Assembly: GCA_035235625.1 (NCBI GenBank)
Contig: CP141150.1
Span: 24,382,756-24,446,755, forward strand
Direction: 5' to 3'
DNA length: 64,000 nt
Source: Saururus chinensis
Taxonomy: Eukaryota > Streptophyta > Magnoliopsida > Piperales > Saururaceae
The position numbers were made by a program, and so were the translations under genes. Below are positions 1 to 9,990 of this stretch, piece by piece. Below the pieces are notes generated by a model. That model saw only the letters and a program-made list of their open reading frames with translations, made no database searches and was not told the DNA's origin. The first letter of the stretch is position 1, and each line of letters opens with the position of its first letter.

Positions 1-372
1 AAGGTGCTGATATATCAATTAGTCAAGTGTAATGTGCAGTGATCGATTGATTGAAGAATATTTTTAATGTTTTGACCCAATTCGGTCCAAAAGTCCCAAA
101 ATCACTTAATTTACTCTTTCTAAGTAATCTAAGTGATTTGTATATGTGACAATGTACAAATTTACCTTTAAATTATACTATTCTTAGTATTCAACCTTGA
201 TTAACAAGAACATGCCTACTCTTATTTTTGAAGACTGTAAATTCCAAATTTGACTAGATCATAGCTATATCTAGTTAAATTCCTAAGACTAAAACCATAT
301 ATAAAGTTTCGACATAGTTTTGATTATCAAAATTAGCTAGTTACAATACATATGCTTCATATGTTCTTTTAA
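1..372 (-). mobile_element. Partial Copia-type LTR (SIRE-like), minus strand
   Basis: A polypurine tract on the minus strand (AAAGGGGGGAGATT, plus-strand 371-384) directly precedes this stretch, as at the 3' LTR of a Copia element. The LTR would start near 372 and run off the left edge of the window. Its first bases on the minus strand (AAAAGAACATATG...) resemble the LTR that starts near 62776 on the plus strand, so both ends of the window hold the same LTR family in opposite orientation. Only the U3 part is present. No coding capacity. It is an old fragment. Confidence 0.55.
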
Positions 373-1070
373 TCTCCCCCCTTTGGCTGTTTTGTCACAA
401 AACACTACAAGCTTGCAAATTAAATAAAAAAATACAACTCTTGACATAGTGTATTGATTTTTACTTGTACATATGACTTAACAACACTAAGACTTAATTA
501 AGACAATTAGGAATTGATCGTGAAAAGCATTGTAAAAACCTGTACTTATCTTGCACACTTACAAAAAAAGTATTTGCATAGTACTGTCAAATAAGCATGA
601 AAATAAGTACTTTAATTTTTATTAATCATTTCTGTTGCTTTTTGACAAAAATTGACAAAAAGTGAAGTAGCGATTACTAAAAATTCCATTTAAGTATATT
701 AGTCAAGTAAACAATCATCAAGACATAAAACTAGTATAATCATAATATATCATATATCCAACATCTTTGGCAATAACACTCTCCATTAACCTATGTCACT
801 CATGTCTAATGTGAGATCTTAAAATAATATTATTTTCTTTGGTTGTGTGATATTTTGGTTTAATTATGAATTTTTTAATTCTTATTTTGAATTTTATGGG
901 AAAACATTAGTGACTAACATAAACCACCATTTACCACACTAATTGTTGTAATTTCTATACATTTCTTTGTACTAAGGAAGTGAGCCCCACTCTAGGACCC
1001 ATGACCATTTGTGTCATCATCGCATCAACTTCTTGGACCATTGACCTTCATTTGAAATATTAGATGGGCT
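373..1070. other. AT-rich spacer, probably internal retroelement debris
   Basis: This stretch follows the minus-strand polypurine tract and so probably derives from the untranslated part of the same Copia element downstream of pol. No open frame, RNA gene or further repeat was recognised. Confidence 0.3.
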
Positions 1071-1071
1071 T

Positions 1072-1437
1072 AGTGTAATAACATACATATGAGTCATATG
1101 TCTAGTTTATTTGCTGATTTCTTTGTCAAAATTATGTCAAGAAACTATATGTATGTAATAGGTCTTAGACTCTGATTTGAGGTGCTTATGCTTAGTGTAA
1201 TAACATACATATGTGTCATATGTCTAGTTTATTTGTTTATTTCTTTGTCAAAATTATGTCAAGAAACTATATGTATGTAATAGGTCTTAGACTCTAATTT
1301 GAGGTGCTTGTGCTTAGTGTAATAACACACATATGAGTCATATGTCTAGTTTATTTGCTAATTTCTCTATCAAAATTATGTCAAAAAACTATATGTATGT
1401 AATAGGTCTTAGACCTTGATTTGAGGTGCTTGTAGTC
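1072..1437 (+). repeat. Three tandem copies of a 122-bp unit
   Basis: A unit beginning AGTGTAATAACATACATATG starts near 1072, 1194 and 1316. The copies differ at only a few positions. The unit resembles the first part of the LTR family at 1-372 and 62776 onward (CATATG motifs, then a GTCAAAATTATGTC-like stretch), so it is probably a multiplied U3 segment of that LTR. Confidence 0.8.
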
Positions 1438-2480
1438 AAGTCAGATTTGGAATTGACAGACTTGAAAAGTTGGAGCATACATGTTGTTTTTAATCAAGGT
1501 GAAAGACAAAAGAATGTGAAGGGTTTTGAAGTTTATCCAAATCACATTGGCATGCAAAAATCACTTAGAAAAGGTTAAAAAGTGATTATAGTGGTTTCAA
1601 GGTAAAAAGGGCAAAAATATCAAAAAATAGGTAGAACACTCAATTGCTGCAAATTATGAAGGAGAGAATGATTGATCACTTGTTGATTCATCCCTATGCA
1701 AAATGAAGTAGATAGTTATCGATTGATCGATTGAAGAATCGTGCACAATACAAATATTAACTGATCAATCACTGTTTGGAACAATCGATTGTTTTAAGAA
1801 CAATTTACCTAAATTAAGACCTTTTGATTTCTATTTATTTGTTATTTAAGTAGAAATCCTAAATTAACTTAATGAGCTATATATAAGGGTTATGAAATCA
1901 AAAAATTGAAGGGAGGAAAATGTAGAAGAGAAAAGAGAAAGAATTTTTATATCTTATTGTTTTCTAAATGAGAATTGACTTGAGTTTTGTATTAAAGATC
2001 TATAGTGAATTGAATAAGACAATCCATAACTAAAAGAGCTAATACATAAAATATTCAAAGAAAAGTTGAAACATGTCTTTAGTGAAAGATTGAAGATTTC
2101 CTTAAAGCCAAAGTTAAGACAACAAGAGGTGCTTGTTGAAGATTAGAAGGAGACAAAAAACAGGAAAGGAGGAGTTTGTATTAGAGTCTAAACAAGATTT
2201 GTAGTTTGAAGATGACTTGAAGGCCAACAACAACGATTTAAATAAGAGGAGTTTGTATTAGAGTCTAAACAAGATTTGTAGTTTGCTTGTGTCTATATAT
2301 ATAAAAGTCTAGTTTTTAGTGCATTGATTTGGTTCATTTGGAACTATTATAGTTTTTTACCCTAGTTGGGGTTTTTCATGTAAATTGTTGTCTTTATGTG
2401 TGAATTGATTAATATTTCATGAGTGAGATTTTGAGAGAATATTAGGTTATAATCATTTCGCTTAATAAAAAAAAATTGTG
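1438..2480 (+). mobile_element. Copia-type LTR body (U3-R-U5), plus strand
   Basis: It continues from the 122-bp repeats. It holds runs of GATCGATTGA-like words (about 1700-1800), a TATA-like TATATAAGGG (about 1870), and a U5-like segment with CCCTAGTTGGGGTTTT (about 2360). Parts match the minus-strand LTR at 1-372. It has no coding capacity and is an old fragment. The family is assigned by resemblance only. Confidence 0.45.
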
Positions 2481-2997
2481 CATAGAGGCTAGAACTCTTA
2501 ATTCTTACTTGTTGAAAGTACTAATTTCAAGAGCAATTTATTAATCGACTAGGTCGATTAGATAGATATTAAACTCTCACTTGGGCCTTGTCACATTTAT
2601 TTTAGCCTATTTTCCAAGGCGGGTTTCATTTGTTCCTTTATTGTGTCTATGCAAAAGTCTAGTTTCTAGTGCATTGATTTGGTTCCTTTGAAACTGCTTT
2701 GGTTTTTTACCCTAGTTGGGGTTTTCCATATAAATTATTGTGTTCACATGTGGATTGATTGATATTTTGTGAGTGAGCTTTTGAGAGAACATTAGGTTTT
2801 AATTGTTCTGCTTAATAAAAAAAATTATGTGCATAGAGTTTGGAACTCTTAATTCTACTTGTTGAAAGTACTAGTTTCAAGAGCAATCTAGTGATCCGCT
2901 AGGTTGATTAGACGTATATTAAACTCTCACTTGGGCCTTGTGACATTCATTTTAGCCTATTTTCCAATGTGAGTTTCATTTGTTCCTTTGTTGGGCC
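2288..2997 (+). repeat. Two tandem copies of a ~355-bp unit
   Basis: The unit begins near 2288 and again near 2643. Both copies carry AAAAGTCTAGTTT, TAGTGCATTGATTTGGTTC and ACTCTCACTTGGGCCTTG, with scattered differences. The array overlaps the U5 end of the LTR to its left and probably arose by unequal recombination there. A smaller duplication, GAGTTTGTATTAGAGTC, occurs twice just upstream (about 2171 and 2240). Confidence 0.8.
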
Positions 2998-3480
2998 CAT
3001 GCAAACCTACTTACTTACCCATTAGTATAAATAGTCAAATTGGCACATTCCTTAATAAGGGGAGTGGCTGAGATTTGTGCTCCACCCTCTCTCTAAAAGG
3101 GAAAACTTCGTCAAAAGTAAACCAAGTCATTCTATACCAAGATTTCTTATGCATCTACCTTGAATTTCATGTGATTCTTGCTTGCATTTGATTCCATCTC
3201 TTTTACTCTATAAAGTTCTTTCTTTTTCCCATGATTTAGAGGCCTAGATTTTTGTCTCTTGTTTTCTACTCTTGCGTTTTGTGTTTGGGGCACAAGGAAA
3301 TGATTGATTTGTCATGTTATTAGTGCTTTCGATTCTTTATTTAGTGGAAAGTATGGTTTTATGGTGTTAATGTGAACCCTATATTTTAAAACCCTTATTA
3401 AGCTAAACTCACCCGTTTGTTGTCTTTTTGTGTAGGAGTAGAACTACTAGTCAGCCTTATAGATCAACTTAAAATGGCTA
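2998..3480 (+). mobile_element. Old LTR-like fragment with TATA box
   Basis: It contains AGTATAAATAG near 3025 and, near 3390, ACCCTTATTAAGCTAAACTC, which closely matches the stretch around 24295 in the large LTR ending at 24772. It is therefore probably a diverged LTR piece of that Gypsy family. No coding capacity. Confidence 0.35.
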
Positions 3481-4119
3481 ATCATTGTACATGTCATATA
3501 AAATAGAAAAGTTAGTTTAGTAGCACATTATGCATTTGTATCCCAAATGTGTGTGACTGTTAATTTTGGGTGTTTATTCTTCAAAGAAGTTTTTGCACTT
3601 CTCCCTATGAAGATATCTTGAGGACGAATGGATATCTATATATGTTTTCATAGAACCAAATTTAAGTTGCATAATTTACATGAGACACATTGAGTTGTTA
3701 GATTCATAAGATTGAGATTATATAATTACTTGGCAATATATACTTTTAAAGCTATTTTCTTATGTATGAGCACTCCCCACCAATAAGAAGTTAAAGTGAA
3801 TTTTTATTTTGGAAGTCAAATTTTACTGTGTTGCATGCACTTATGGCTGATTTGTTAAATAAAGTCACATGTTTAGGAGGAGCTTATTTGTAAATTTCCA
3901 TTGGTTTTGATTTTATTTTCTTTTTTAATTTTAAGTTTTTTTGGTATATTTATTGTGACCCTCATGAGACTATAACTTGTCCACTAATTTAAGCTGAGGG
4001 TTTAAGGCTTGTTACATATGCTAAATGCATTTGAGATTTATTACAAAAGTGGATTAGTTAGATTTTTTGTTTTACTTTTATTTTGTTCTAGGACTAGCAA
4101 AATGTATGTTTGGGGTATT
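3481..4119 (+). mobile_element. 3' internal end of an Athila/Tat-type Gypsy element
   Basis: The end of this stretch, around 3960-4119 (a CTCATGAGACTATAACTTG-like segment, GGTTTAAGGCTTGTTA, GGACTAGCAAAAT, then TTTGGGGTATT), matches in order the 3' untranslated region of the Gypsy element at 44829-51841 (50500-50669). It ends in a polypurine tract directly before an LTR start. No coding domain remains. It is a fossil fragment. Confidence 0.6.
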
Positions 4120-4634
4120 TGATATGCATGCAATATAATCATTTATATATTCCTATTTTGAGCATTTTAGGTTTGATTTTATATTAGTGAATGACTAATT
4201 AGAGTTTGATTATGTTGTATAGGGTTTTATAAGCTTAATCCATGAAAAAGTTATTTTTGAGTGTTAGAGATGAATTTTTATCAAAGTTGTCTCCAACTTG
4301 CCAGCCGGTATGATGGAGGAAGCATGTAGCTCGGTTGCAATTTGGGCCCCACATAATAGTTTCCCACGGTTGAAGTGTGATTGTTAAGATATCTTGAGAA
4401 ATGAATGTGGATGGAAAGAAATTAATATAATATTTAGGATGTCTCTAAAGCTGGAAATAAATGGAGAAGAAGGGATCAATCAGCTAACTAGATCAAGTAA
4501 ATCTGACCTAGAAATTGACAAGACTGATTTCCAAGAAGAATAGAATGCAAGCATAAGACTTTTATTGGGACCCACTATACACTCAGGTCAGATTTGGTTT
4601 GATTTTGAGTTGGAAAACATGGTCAAAGACAAAA
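4120..4634 (+). mobile_element. Athila/Tat-type Gypsy LTR fragment (copy 1)
   Basis: It starts TGATATGCATGCAATATAAT just after the polypurine tract and matches 8823-9320 over its whole length. The match then stops at an insertion (4635-6425) and resumes at 6426, so the LTR and the following repeat were once continuous. It is a broken, old fragment. Confidence 0.6.
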
Positions 4635-6425
4635 AAAAATTAGAATTTTTTTTCATATTACCTGGCCTAAGATACAAATATTTTATATTCCCTGATTTTG
4701 TAAAAAATATTTCATAAAACTTGGGTTTACACGATATTTGAAAAAATTTGGACCAAAATACCCTTACAACAAGGGTTAGGGTTTAAAATCGTGTAAACTA
4801 GTTGTGACGACGCATAAACAAAGAGGAGATTGGAGCTCAGTGATGATTTGTGATTTTTGCCCGTCAATTTTCATCAACAACAAATTCCGATTTCTATTCG
4901 GTGATTGTCGCTCTCCCTCACTTCATCGACAATCGTTCTTCTCGGATTTTTGTCCAAAAATTTCTAACGATATAAACTATTTCTCCCTACAAAGGAGATC
5001 AAGATGACACTGTAACTCCAAAAAATGAATCTTGAGAGACTATCCAGGAAGAACAAGGCTATATAAGAATGGAAAAGACTGTAGATGCCAAGGAAGGACA
5101 CTTTAGAATAGGATCTTGGAGGTTTTCATCCCTTACTTGATGAACAATTATATCAATAACAAATATTGGCGAATATAGTATTATCGATAACACACTATAA
5201 TGAATATCATATTATAGTATATGCGATATATCATATTATCATTAATAAGTATTGTTGGCATATCGTGTCATCGATAACACAATATGGCAAATATCGTGTT
5301 ATCGGTAACACACTATGCTAAATATTGTGTTATCCATAACACACTATTTCAAATATCGTGTTATCGATAACACGCTTTAGCGTATATTGTATATGTGATA
5401 TAGAGGATATTGTAGCATATTGTATTATCAATGACACGTATTGTTGGCATATCATGTTATCGATAATACGCTAAGACAAATATTGTATTATCGATAACAC
5501 GCTATGATGAATATCATGTTATAGTATATGCGATATAAAAGAAAATAAATAACACATCTTGTTAGCATATCGTGTTATCAATAACACGCTATGACGAATA
5601 TCGTGTAATCGATAATACGCTATGGGGAATATCGTGTTATTGTATATGTGATATAGAGGATATCATATTATGAGTTGTCGGCTCAAAGAATACATATCGT
5701 ATTATCAATAATACGTTTTATTGATATATCGTGTTATCGTGTATGCGATATGGATTAAGTGTTGTACACGGGCCATGCGAAGAGTGAGATCTTTGGTCCC
5801 TTTAGTGGGAGCCATCCTCTCGTTTTCGCATTCTCGGAAGTCTCGCGAGTCATGCAGAGTGGATGTACTCCACCTAATATCCTTCTGATTTGTTGTACTC
5901 CTAAAAATCATTTCTTTTTGCCTCATCCAATCCCTATTTGCAGCAAGTCTCAAGAGTCCTTCAATCAATTTTAAACGATACCCAGTTTTCTAGATTGTTG
6001 GAACAATCTGTTTGTTGTAATTCAGGAATCATTAAAATGACTTCCTTTTATTCCCCATTTTGAATTCTGCTATTTTCGTATTTTTTTAACTAGGAACCAG
6101 TTTTTTATTGAAATAGGGAGGTGGCTCGGTTCTGGTTCATTCTCTGAAACACAAGATTGAGAAAGAGAAATTTTTTACTTTCTATCGATCATCTTTAAGT
6201 AGGTGTCTTATTTTCTATATGCTGTATGTTTTGATTTTGCTCATACAAATATGTACCATCATCGGTAATTCGTAACCAATAATGAGATAAGAGCCTAGGT
6301 ATAGGTTTATTTGTAACCTAAAGGTATATTTGTCCTAAACCTAGTCATATAGGATTAAGTGTTAAAATCCAGAGAATATAGAATATTCGTATATCCAACC
6401 AAGTAATATGGAAAAAACTCAAAAA
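4635..6425. mobile_element. Unidentified ~1.8-kb insertion carrying a palindromic satellite
   Basis: The two flanks (to about 4634 and from about 6426) join into one sequence when compared with the paralogous copy at 8823-9990, so this stretch is an insertion. I recognised no terminal repeats with confidence and no protein domain. The short open frames inside look like chance. It contains the palindromic array at 5160-5755. It could be a non-autonomous DNA transposon such as a Mutator-type element, but that is a guess. Confidence 0.5.
5160..5755. repeat. Palindromic satellite array (GTGTTATCGATAACAC)
   Basis: A run of degenerate units, each around 40-45 bases, is built on the exact 16-base palindrome GTGTTATCGATAACAC and variants. 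It alternates with AATATCGTGTTAT and GTATATGTGATATAGAGGATAT words. Every unit can fold on itself. The copies are diverged, so the array is not recent. Confidence 0.8.
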
Positions 6426-7476
6426 ATAAATAATGATGATAAGCTTGTGTTAAGTTTTATCTAAGGCATATGATGTAATGTAGGACACATCTAAGCATGA
6501 CAAGGCTATGTGGCCATAGTCCATGACCATGGGATTTAGGGTTCATAGCATGGTGCATAGGGGCCTAAAATGGCATAGCTACATAGCATAGTATTTGCAT
6601 AGTCACCAAATAGTAATAGTTATGTGCCATAATAAGCCTTGCACCATGCTAGAAACTTTATGTGCCTTCGCCATAGAGCCCCATCAGGAAAACATTTTCC
6701 TATAATTTATACTTGAATGTTGCTTTTTACACCCCCAGCAAACTCTTTCGTCCCCCAACTAAACTAAAGGGAAAAATATTTTATTTTTCTACTTAGTCCC
6801 CCATATTTTGAGATCATTTTTCTCCTACTTCTCTCAAGACCATATTTTGAGACAACCTAGCCGTGGCCTACTAGCTATAGTATGTCTGGTTGCGACATGC
6901 CTGGCCAAGCGAAGACAGCTGCAGCAAACTAGGTTGTCCGCATCTAAGGAGGGGCTAGGTGGGTGGGCAAGGTGGGTAGGCTGAGATTGGGTCGCCACCA
7001 ACTGTGGTAACATTGCATGGCATAGGAGCAGGAGAGGTGAAGGTGGGGGGTAGAATATTTTCTTATAGGGATGGATGGGAGATTTTACTTAGATAGGGTT
7101 AAAGAAAGAGTCCTGTTTATATGAGCCCGGGCTCATGCGCGCCTAAGCTCATAGGGCCGTTAAATTTACATTTGGCGATTCATAATACTCACGGGGCATT
7201 TTGGACTCACGGGACATTTTAAACCCTTGAGTATTATGAGCTGCTGGATATAAATTCGATGGCTCTATGAGCCTAAGTGCATGTAGACGCGCGTGAACCC
7301 GAGCTCATATTAACTTTCTCGGTTAAAGAAAACATGCAATAGGAAGAGGGGGGGTGGGGAGTGGTCATATATCGTGACATTAATTAGGAGAAAAAGTAAC
7401 GTAGGTATGATCTCGGTTTTTTAGTGAACATTACGTTAGTTATATATTAAGAGACCCGTTACTCATATTAAATTAC
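6426..7476. repeat. Dispersed repeat, copy A
   Basis: It matches 9321-9990 (copy B) and 11835-13010 (copy C). Shared landmarks are TCTAAGGCATAT, CTAGCATGGTG-like words, GCACCATGCTAGAA, the AACTCxTTCxTCCCCCAA stretch, and later AGAGGTGAAGGTG, TAGATAGGGTT and AAGAGACCC(G/A)TTA. No coding frame is shared. It follows the Athila/Tat LTR in copies A and B, so it may be part of that LTR or an element inserted beside it. A MITE interrupts it at 7120-7309. Confidence 0.65.
7120..7309. mobile_element. Tourist/Harbinger-like MITE, 190 bp, TSD TTA
   Basis: The ends TATGAGCCCGGGCTCA and TGAACCCGAGCTCATA are inverted repeats, and TTA flanks both sides (7117-7119 and 7310-7312). The 3-bp TTA duplication is typical of PIF/Harbinger elements. 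The middle has no coding capacity. A related copy lies at 41743-41920. Confidence 0.8.
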
Positions 7477-7484
7477 TTCACATC

Positions 7485-7845
7485 TTACAGAAGTGACTTC
7501 TTGTCCTGTTTTGATGACTATTGTCTTTTACTATTGCCTTTTTCAAAATTTGGACTGAGAAGCCCAAAAAATTCAAGCACCAACCATCCTAATTGAAAGC
7601 CTTATATATTAAGCAATTACAGATCATTAAACAAAAGGAGCCCCGTCTCAACATAACAAGGAATTATTGAGTAATCTCGGAGTATCTGTCAGAAGTTACT
7701 CACATGAGTTAACGTTTACTTGCATATACGTCAATTTTGAAAAGATGACAAAATTTGTTTATTATTGGGTCATAAAAAGATGAAAATAACATATTGTTAA
7801 TTCTGCTCATTAGATAAAGATAATATTGTAATACTCCCTTCCTTT
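7485..7845 (-). pseudogene. Duplicated 3' flank of a CRK gene
   Basis: This non-coding stretch matches 25220-25582 (shared AAACAAAAGGAGCCC, AATTATTGAGTAATC and ATTCTGCTCATTAGA). In the second copy it lies downstream of the CRK gene but is cut from it by a Copia element. Here it continues straight into the MITE cluster and the CRK exon remnant, so it marks the same duplication. Confidence 0.7.
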
Positions 7846-8175
7846 AATATTAATAATTACATTTACAAATATAGTAAATATTGTAATACTCTTTCTCTCC
7901 AATATTAATAGCTACATTTAAGTATATAGCTACTTAAATTGAACAAATTAAACCTATTAATATACCATCTGTTCCATATTAATAGTTATATTTAAAAAAA
8001 TAATATTTTTTATCAAATCGTAAAATGTAGTTCTATGAGAAGAGAAAATAAGATTATCGTACTTTTTTAAATTCTCAACCACTTAAATTAAATAAAATAA
8101 ATTTATTAATATAAAATAAATTTTTTTACTAAATAGAACTATTAATTTAAGATAGAAAGAGTAAAGTATTTTTTT
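7841..8175. mobile_element. Cluster of Stowaway-like MITEs
   Basis: Several units begin like ACTCCCTTCCTTTAATATTA or ACTCTTTCTCTCCAATATT and contain TTAATAGTTATATTTA and TACTTAAATTRAAC-type words. They resemble the MITEs at 32261, 34451, 35392, 41050 and 43488. At least two units appear nested or tandem. The position matches the MITE just 3' of the intact CRK, so one insertion probably predates the CRK duplication. Confidence 0.55.
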
Positions 8176-8245
8176 TTGCTAAATAAAGCTATTAGTATAT
8201 GACCAAGAAAGACTAAGTACATCCCAAACAATAAAGACTTGCTCG

Positions 8246-8810
8246 TCAACGGCCCGAGAAGTGGGAAGCTAGCATGGTGGCATTGGACGCTGAAGAACGA
8301 CTGGAATAGGAAATTCCTGATGATGTGCTATTAACATAATTAGTTACGAAGGTCAGCCTGGTTAGCTTAAACCTCGGGTGGTCTTTACTCAGCAGTAGAG
8401 CAACAACATCGGACATGGCTGGCCTCTTGTAAGCTGACTGCTTGCACGCCAGTTCTATTTCTGCAATTATCTTCATTTCCTCACGCTCCACGTTGCTCGA
8501 TCGTATCTAGGCCTGTTAATTGCAGTGCCATGAAATTATTACAAAACGTTGGAATCATTAAGTTATGAAAAGTTGTTAAGTGTTCGAACGTGTTAATTAA
8601 AATTATAGGCTTATCCATTGGAGACGTATAATCAGCTGGGGAAGCTTCCGAAGCCGCTGATGAAGCTTCACCAGTCGTGGATCCCAAAGGATTAATGGAT
8701 TGTGCATATGGACCGTGCTTTTGCTTGAGAAGCATGCGCTAGAAGGTGCATTGAGATAAATCACTGATGAAACTTCAATCGGCTGATCAAGTTTATCCAT
8801 TCCCCCCTAA
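8246..8810 (-). pseudogene. Truncated CRK paralogue (last exon and part of last intron)
   Basis: The minus strand 8491-8246 encodes a C-terminal CRK tail: IAEIELACKQSAYKRPAMSD..., then a Ser/Asn-rich end closing in HFSGR and a stop. It matches exon 7 of the CRK at 32501-32812. Bases 8516-8810 match intron 6 of that gene, up to TCTATCCATTxCCTCCTAA. The front of exon 7, present in the other copy (about 50 bases coding for the [10 protein letters not shown] region), is missing here, and no upstream kinase exon follows. At 8811 the homology stops at an LTR sequence. A partial gene copy, surely non-functional as a kinase. Confidence 0.85.
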
Positions 8811-9320
8811 TTTGGGGGTATTTGATACGCATATAATATAATTATTTTTGTAATTTTATTTTGAGCATTTAAAGTTTGATTTTATATTAGTAAATGATTA
8901 ATTATAGATTGATTATGTTGTATAGGGTTTTACAAGCTTAATCTATACAGAGGCTAATTTAGAGCATTGTGAATAAATCTTTATGCAAGTTGTCTCAAAC
9001 TTGCCCGATTCGGGCCCCACATAATAGTTTCCTAAAATTGAAGTGTGGCTGCTGCGAAATGTTGAGACTACAGCACTATATCTTGCAAGGAAGTGAATGT
9101 AGATGGAAAGAAATTGATATAATATTTAGGTGTCCAAAGCTGGAAAAAAAAATGAAGGAATCAAGTGGCGACTAAATCAAGTAAATCTGATGTAGAAAAA
9201 GAAGACAAATTAATTTCCAGAATGTAAATTCAAGGCTTTTGTTGGGACCCACTACACACTCACGTTAGATTTGATTAGGTTTTGAGTTGGAAAGCACGAT
9301 TAAATACAAAAATCTTAGCT
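8811..9320 (+). mobile_element. Athila/Tat-type Gypsy polypurine tract and LTR fragment (copy 2)
   Basis: It starts TTTGGGGGTATT then TGATACGCATATAATATAAT and matches the LTR fragment at 4120-4634. It abuts the CRK pseudogene directly, so this junction truncated the pseudogene. No coding capacity. An old fossil fragment. Confidence 0.6.
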
Positions 9321-9990
9321 ATTGATAATAAGCTCGTGTAATGTTCTTTCTAAGGCATATAATGTAAGGACGCAATCTAGCATGACAAAACTCCGTGACC
9401 ATATCCATGACTATGGTACATAGGATTCCTAGCATGGTGTGCAGAGCCCTAAAATAGTACATAACTACATAGCATAGTATTGCAAGGTCACCAAATATTT
9501 ATGACATTTAGGCATTGCACCATGCTAGAACCCTTGTGTTCCATGGTCATGGCCCCCATTAGGAAAATACTTTTTTGTAATTTATATTTAAATATTATTT
9601 GCACCCTAGTCCCTAGTAAACTCCTTCATCCCCAATTCAATTAAAATGTTCTGTTTTTTTTTTTTTACTTCAATACCCTTATTTCCCCCAAGATATGAAC
9701 CCCACCCCCTCCCCCCAAAATAACATTTTTTAACTCTGGCGACAGCAATGGCTCTGACAACATCCTCACCTTTTCCCCTCTTCTTTTCTTCAATTTTTTA
9801 GATTTCACTACGACCGCCAGCCAAGCCACATGCAGTTAACTGCATCTAGCATGGCAATGGCCAGCTTGGTCCTAGCCGAAGCTAGATCTGGATGATAGCT
9901 TGGCTGTGGCCAAATCTGGTCTTAGGCAGATAGTCTAGCCATGGCCTATAGGTTGTTATGTTGCGGCCAATCTGTCCACATCTTGTTGAC
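9321..9990. repeat. Dispersed repeat, copy B
   Basis: It matches copy A (6426 onward) from TAATAAGCTCGTGT through the CTAGCATGG segment, and copy C (11835 onward) from the GGAAAATAC-type stretch to GACTACT. It ends where a CACTA element begins. No coding frame. Confidence 0.65.

Noticed and set aside
1072-1437. CRISPR-like array (regular repeats)
   Set aside because: The 122-bp units are contiguous with no spacers, and the context is a plant LTR.
5705-5974. Overlapping open frames on both strands next to the palindromic array
   Set aside because: Short, opposite-strand overlap and no recognised motif.
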